DNA of 64,000 nucleotides from positions 3,474,501-3,538,500 of the forward strand of contig NC_088313.1 of NCBI RefSeq assembly GCF_910592395.1, written 5' to 3'. This stretch comes from Lineus longissimus. Its lineage: Eukaryota > Nemertea > Pilidiophora > Heteronemertea > Lineidae. Made by a program: the position numbers and the translations under genes. Shown here piece by piece: positions 60,923 to 64,000 of the stretch; positions within the stretch are counted from its first letter, which is position 1; each line of letters opens with the position of its first letter. The notes beneath the pieces were generated by a model. That model had not been told where the DNA came from. It made no database searches and saw nothing but the letters and a program-made list of their open reading frames with translations.

Positions 60923-61789
60923 CGTTACTGCAGTCTTCATCACTTACATTGTACATGTGGGAATTCCAATTTCTATGGAATTTGGACCAGTGGTCCGAAT
61001 CTGTGAGAAAGAAGGGATGGTTTTATATAACATTGCATGAGCCTACAAGGTAATTTTTGACTACACGTGCACAACGCGATGGTTCTCCTCGAGAAATGGC
61101 GACATCGCCGCCAAGAAGCTCTGTTCGCCAGTGTAGTAGGTTTCTGTACGCAGAATCATTGGAACTTCCATTTAGTATAATCACTCAATAAGAAATGAGC
61201 TGTTGGTACTCCACAAAACCAGTCAAATGCTTTTTTTCATTCCTATATCACCCAGATGCCTCCCAATGAGTGTTTTGTACCACTTCATCCTTGGGAAGTA
61301 TACGGTTGTCAAAGTCTTGTGGTCAAGATATTTCTAAATGTGTCCTGCGCTAGGTATGGGGGAAGGTTACTACGTTTAAGCAAAGATCTACATGTACATG
61401 AAAAACAAGGTTTTTGGTGTGACCATTCATTTTCCCTGACCCCCCCCCCCTCATCAAGATACGGCCATGGTAATGTTGCATCGCCTGTATGAATCAACTT
61501 TCCCACACCATGAACACATGTTTATAAATGTAGGCGGATGGTATAGTGTACACCTTGCATCGGTTAGGTTAATATTCATGAATATTCGCATTTGAATATC
61601 ATATAACGGATAACTTATACAGATATACACATATTTTATATGTCATATCCTCTGTATTATAATAAATTAAGGCAGATCGTGAATAAACTACGAAACACCT
61701 GCATATCATGTATTGGTTAATAGCGATGTCCCTGTGTTATACAAAAACGACAAACATATTTGTGCGTTTATTTGTAAAAGTGCGATACA
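60923..61789. other. 3' flank of the SLC35G1-like gene
   Basis: A possible polyadenylation signal AATAAA lies at 61661-61666, about 740 bp past the stop; a nearer one was not seen. A C10 tract sits at 61441-61450. No gene recognised. Confidence 0.4.
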
Positions 61790-62070
61790 ATCATGTCGAT
61801 TCTGCACAGAGCCACACGGCACTGGATCTATGGACCTTCTAAAGGAAAACAAATACAGACTAAAAACTTTCGGAGGACGATCCTTTTCCATTCTTGCGCC
61901 TCAGGGGTGGAACTCACTACCGTCCACCCTGAGAGCTGCACAGGACGTCAATACTTTCCGCAGAGACTTAAAAACATATTTGTTTGTGCAAGCTTATGAG
62001 CGCCTGTGAACATTGTTCCAGTGATACGGGCGCTATATAAATGACAATTTCATTCATTCATTCATTCACT
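61790..62070 (+). pseudogene. 5'-truncated LINE, reverse-transcriptase C-terminus
   Basis: The plus frame encodes YRLKTFGGRSFSILAPQGWN then SLPSTLRAAQDVNTFRRDLK and TYLF, to a stop at 62009: the standard C-terminal motif of CR1/L2-type LINE proteins (FG.R.FS..AP..WNSLP..LR....F...LKTYLF). The 3' end is GGGCGCTATATAAATGAC followed by TCATTCATTCATTCATTCA. Only the last few dozen codons survive, typical of incomplete reverse transcription. Confidence 0.8.
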
Positions 62071-62683
62071 AAAAGCATCCTGGCATAACCATTGGTTTTC
62101 GATACACTCCGCCTCTCGCTATTTCAAACCCCTGCTGAAATCCATACCCTTCGGACCGATTGTCGCGGTAGAAAAAAAGCGCCCAATCAGAGCACCGTAT
62201 TCGTTATCAAAGCACGCCTTCCATTGGTTGTTATCCCGACTGCCGACGGAGTGCATTTGCCTGCACTGCGATCGACGATTGCCGTTATATCAACTACCCC
62301 CCCCCCCGCTGCTTATGTAATAAATTTCATAATATACACTCTATAGCGGGATGTGTTACAGCGTAAAATTGGTATAGAATATTAAAAAACAAGGCGTTGA
62401 TAGAAAGTTGTTAACTTTTTTGAACTTGTATAAAATCTGTTTTATAGAATTATGCAACACATGTACGGGTGTGTCCAAGAGTCGGAACACCCGGTCTTCG
62501 CACTCAGGGTTTTGTATACGAGGTAGGGGTATCAAAAATATGTATCTCAAAATGCACTAAAAGATGCTCTTGGCGAATAGTCTCTGAGAGTACATGAATC
62601 TTTTTATAACACCGGTATATACGTCTAAGTACATTTACCTTGCGAATCGTTCTTTTGTACAGCCAGAAATAAGCCGACCAAGA
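62071..62683. other. Non-coding stretch
   Basis: No gene seen. It holds another run of C at about 62299-62308. Confidence 0.45.
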
Positions 62684-62795
62684 CAATGGGCGATATGAAT
62701 AAAGACTAGCAAATGCTTTTGTCTACTTACACTTGGCCTTTCTGTACAAAATTGAAGTAAAGGCATTTGCTAGTCTTTATTCATATCACTGATTG
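62684..62795. mobile_element. Short TIR element (MITE), copy 2
   Basis: 112 bp with the same inverted arms as 22364-22489: 62684-62721 and 62758-62795, each carrying GATATGAATAAAGACTAGCA then AATGC. The centre is shorter (about 36 bp) and different apart from a TTTGTACA.AA/TTCTGTACA-like trace. A long hairpin can form. Confidence 0.8.
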
Positions 62796-62844
62796 CCTTT
62801 CAGTCAGTGAGAATTCATCGGCCTATGGTTCAGTATAACTTGGT

Positions 62845-63080
62845 TTCACCGGGTCCATTTACAGGCCTACGCCTTCGTTAAATATTTGAAACTTTTAATT
62901 GAATTTGAAAAATTCGAATCGTGTAAATACGTAATATAAATGTCAACAATACCGTAGTGTGGACAGATATACAAGTGCTAGTTTCAACATATTCGTTTGC
63001 ATAATAACTGCAGTGTGCCAATGAAACTGAATTTTTTCTATTTTCCTGGGCCAGTAATTACGGACGACGTCCCCCTTTAA
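62845..63080. repeat. Dispersed repeat, copy 2
   Basis: Second copy of the repeat at 17815-18105, same orientation, with shared blocks AGGCCTACGCC, TTGAATTTGAAAAATTC, AGATATACAA and CCAGTAATTACG in order. Confidence 0.6.
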
Positions 63081-63248
63081 GCGTCGAAAAATACTTTTAT
63101 TGCCATCCACATGTCATTTGACTGAGATTTTGCCTTCAACTTTGGATAATTACTATTTACATGTACTTTTTGGTGAGAAATACAAAAAGAATATGCAGTT
63201 CAAATCAACTCCGTGTCAATTTTTTTTAATGTGAAAGATGATTCTAAC

Positions 63249-63419
63249 CCTATTGTCAAGTCTCTGCCACTGGGAGCGGCCAACACAAGCGGGTACGAGA
63301 CAACGTCTTTAAGAGTCGGATTCGAGTTCAGGTAATGCGCAAGGAGATACGCCAGACCCGTGTTTACGACCGTATGGCCCCGGACAGAGAGAAAACATTC
63401 GTGTTCCAGGTTTTTATGG
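63249..63419 (-). CDS. Possible exon of an unrecognised gene
   Basis: A 171-bp minus-strand segment follows an acceptor-like CTCTCTCAG and ends at a donor-like GG|GTTAGA. It is open throughout with protein-like composition (HECFLSVRGHTVVNTGLAYL, LAHYLNSNPTLKDVVSYPLV, LAAPSGRDLTIG). CpG-containing codons and alternating hydrophobic residues look like real coding sequence. I do not recognise the family, and the neighbouring exons would lie outside or were not found. Confidence 0.35.
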
Positions 63420-64000
63420 CTGAGAGAGGTCAAGCCTCTGCTCCTGTGTGACTATTAATGGTAGTCTCCGCGCAAAAGCAGTTCACCAATTCAGTATCTT
63501 GACCCTCAATGTATTGACATTGCTCGGCCTCCAGACGAGGCCATACCGCTAAAAGTTTAGTATGCAAAATCGAGTGCTGCTGCTCAGAGTTGCTCTGATT
63601 GAGAAAATTCGACTGTGCATGTAGGCCTACATTACATGTGTGAATGCACCTTGCTGTGCATAGTAGTTGTTGTTGCGAGCATTGTTTTTCTTTGGTGACC
63701 CGAGTAGCCTTCCGTGACAACTTGAGAAGCCAAACCAATAGCAACAGTTCACTGACGCTTGTTTTCACCGGATTTATGTAGGATTCACATTGCCGCTTGT
63801 CACTGTCCATTGGTCATGTTCATGTGTCACGAGCATGTATTTTCGGTATCAGTTCCTTGAACCACAAAAAAATTGATTCCGTTTACTAAACATCTTGTAT
63901 GTAGGCCTACTGGCTTGTAAACAGTAAAAACTGTATAATTCTTTCAGGTCATATCGCAGACCGAGGTAAAGAGAGATGTTAACGAGTTGAAATAATATGA
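63420..64000. other. Right end of the window, unassigned
   Basis: A minus-strand frame 63810-63430 begins with ATG and has a short hydrophobic stretch (ELLLLVWLLKL) but no recognised domain. No repeat identified. Confidence 0.4.

Overview
The window is nuclear DNA from a multicellular animal. Genes are split by short introns with GT..AG borders, coding is sparse, and much of the sequence is transposon debris, minisatellites and inverted repeats. The recognisable proteins (an iRhom, an SLC22 organic-ion transporter, an SLC35G1-like carrier) are animal families. Frequent ACATGTACATGTA-like and TAGGCCTA-like words suggest a marine invertebrate (echinoderm, hemichordate, lancelet or mollusc type), but I cannot fix the phylum from this window.

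Layout. 1-5.3 kb has no gene I can support. 5.3-12 kb (minus strand) is an inactive-rhomboid (iRhom/RHBDF-like) gene; nine exons join with consistent phases and give about 1040 residues, and a tentative further exon lies at 12.6-12.7 kb. 13.1-14.2 kb is a foldback transposon with 0.3 kb arms built from 21-bp units and a 6-bp target duplication. 16.3-21.4 kb (plus) is a complete eight-exon SLC22 transporter of 558 residues. Its first intron holds a 42-bp minisatellite in which every unit copies the splice donor of exon 1. 22-26 kb holds small terminal-inverted-repeat elements and a 16-bp minisatellite. 26.45-31.99 kb (minus) is an intact LTR retrotransposon with identical 218-bp LTRs and one uninterrupted Gag-Pol frame. 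32-54 kb is mostly unassigned sequence with a tRNA-derived SINE, a pair of 371-bp elements in opposite orientation and a LINE remnant. 54.3-58.4 kb is a cluster of palindromic elements: a 0.94 kb palindrome with tRNA-like arms plus a third copy, a 0.62 kb element, and a 0.55 kb inverted repeat. 59.5-60.9 kb (plus) is a single-exon SLC35G1-like membrane carrier with an unusual repeated hydrophilic tail. The last 3 kb hold a truncated LINE, second copies of two elements seen earlier, and a possible exon on the minus strand.

The three host genes do not form an operon or an obvious pathway; they are neighbours in an animal genome. The iRhom is expected in ER/Golgi trafficking of membrane proteins, the SLC22 protein at the plasma membrane moving organic ions, and the SLC35G1-like protein in internal or plasma membranes. 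Splice sites were placed by eye from GT/AG signals, reading-phase continuity and family resemblance; no alignment or search was run.
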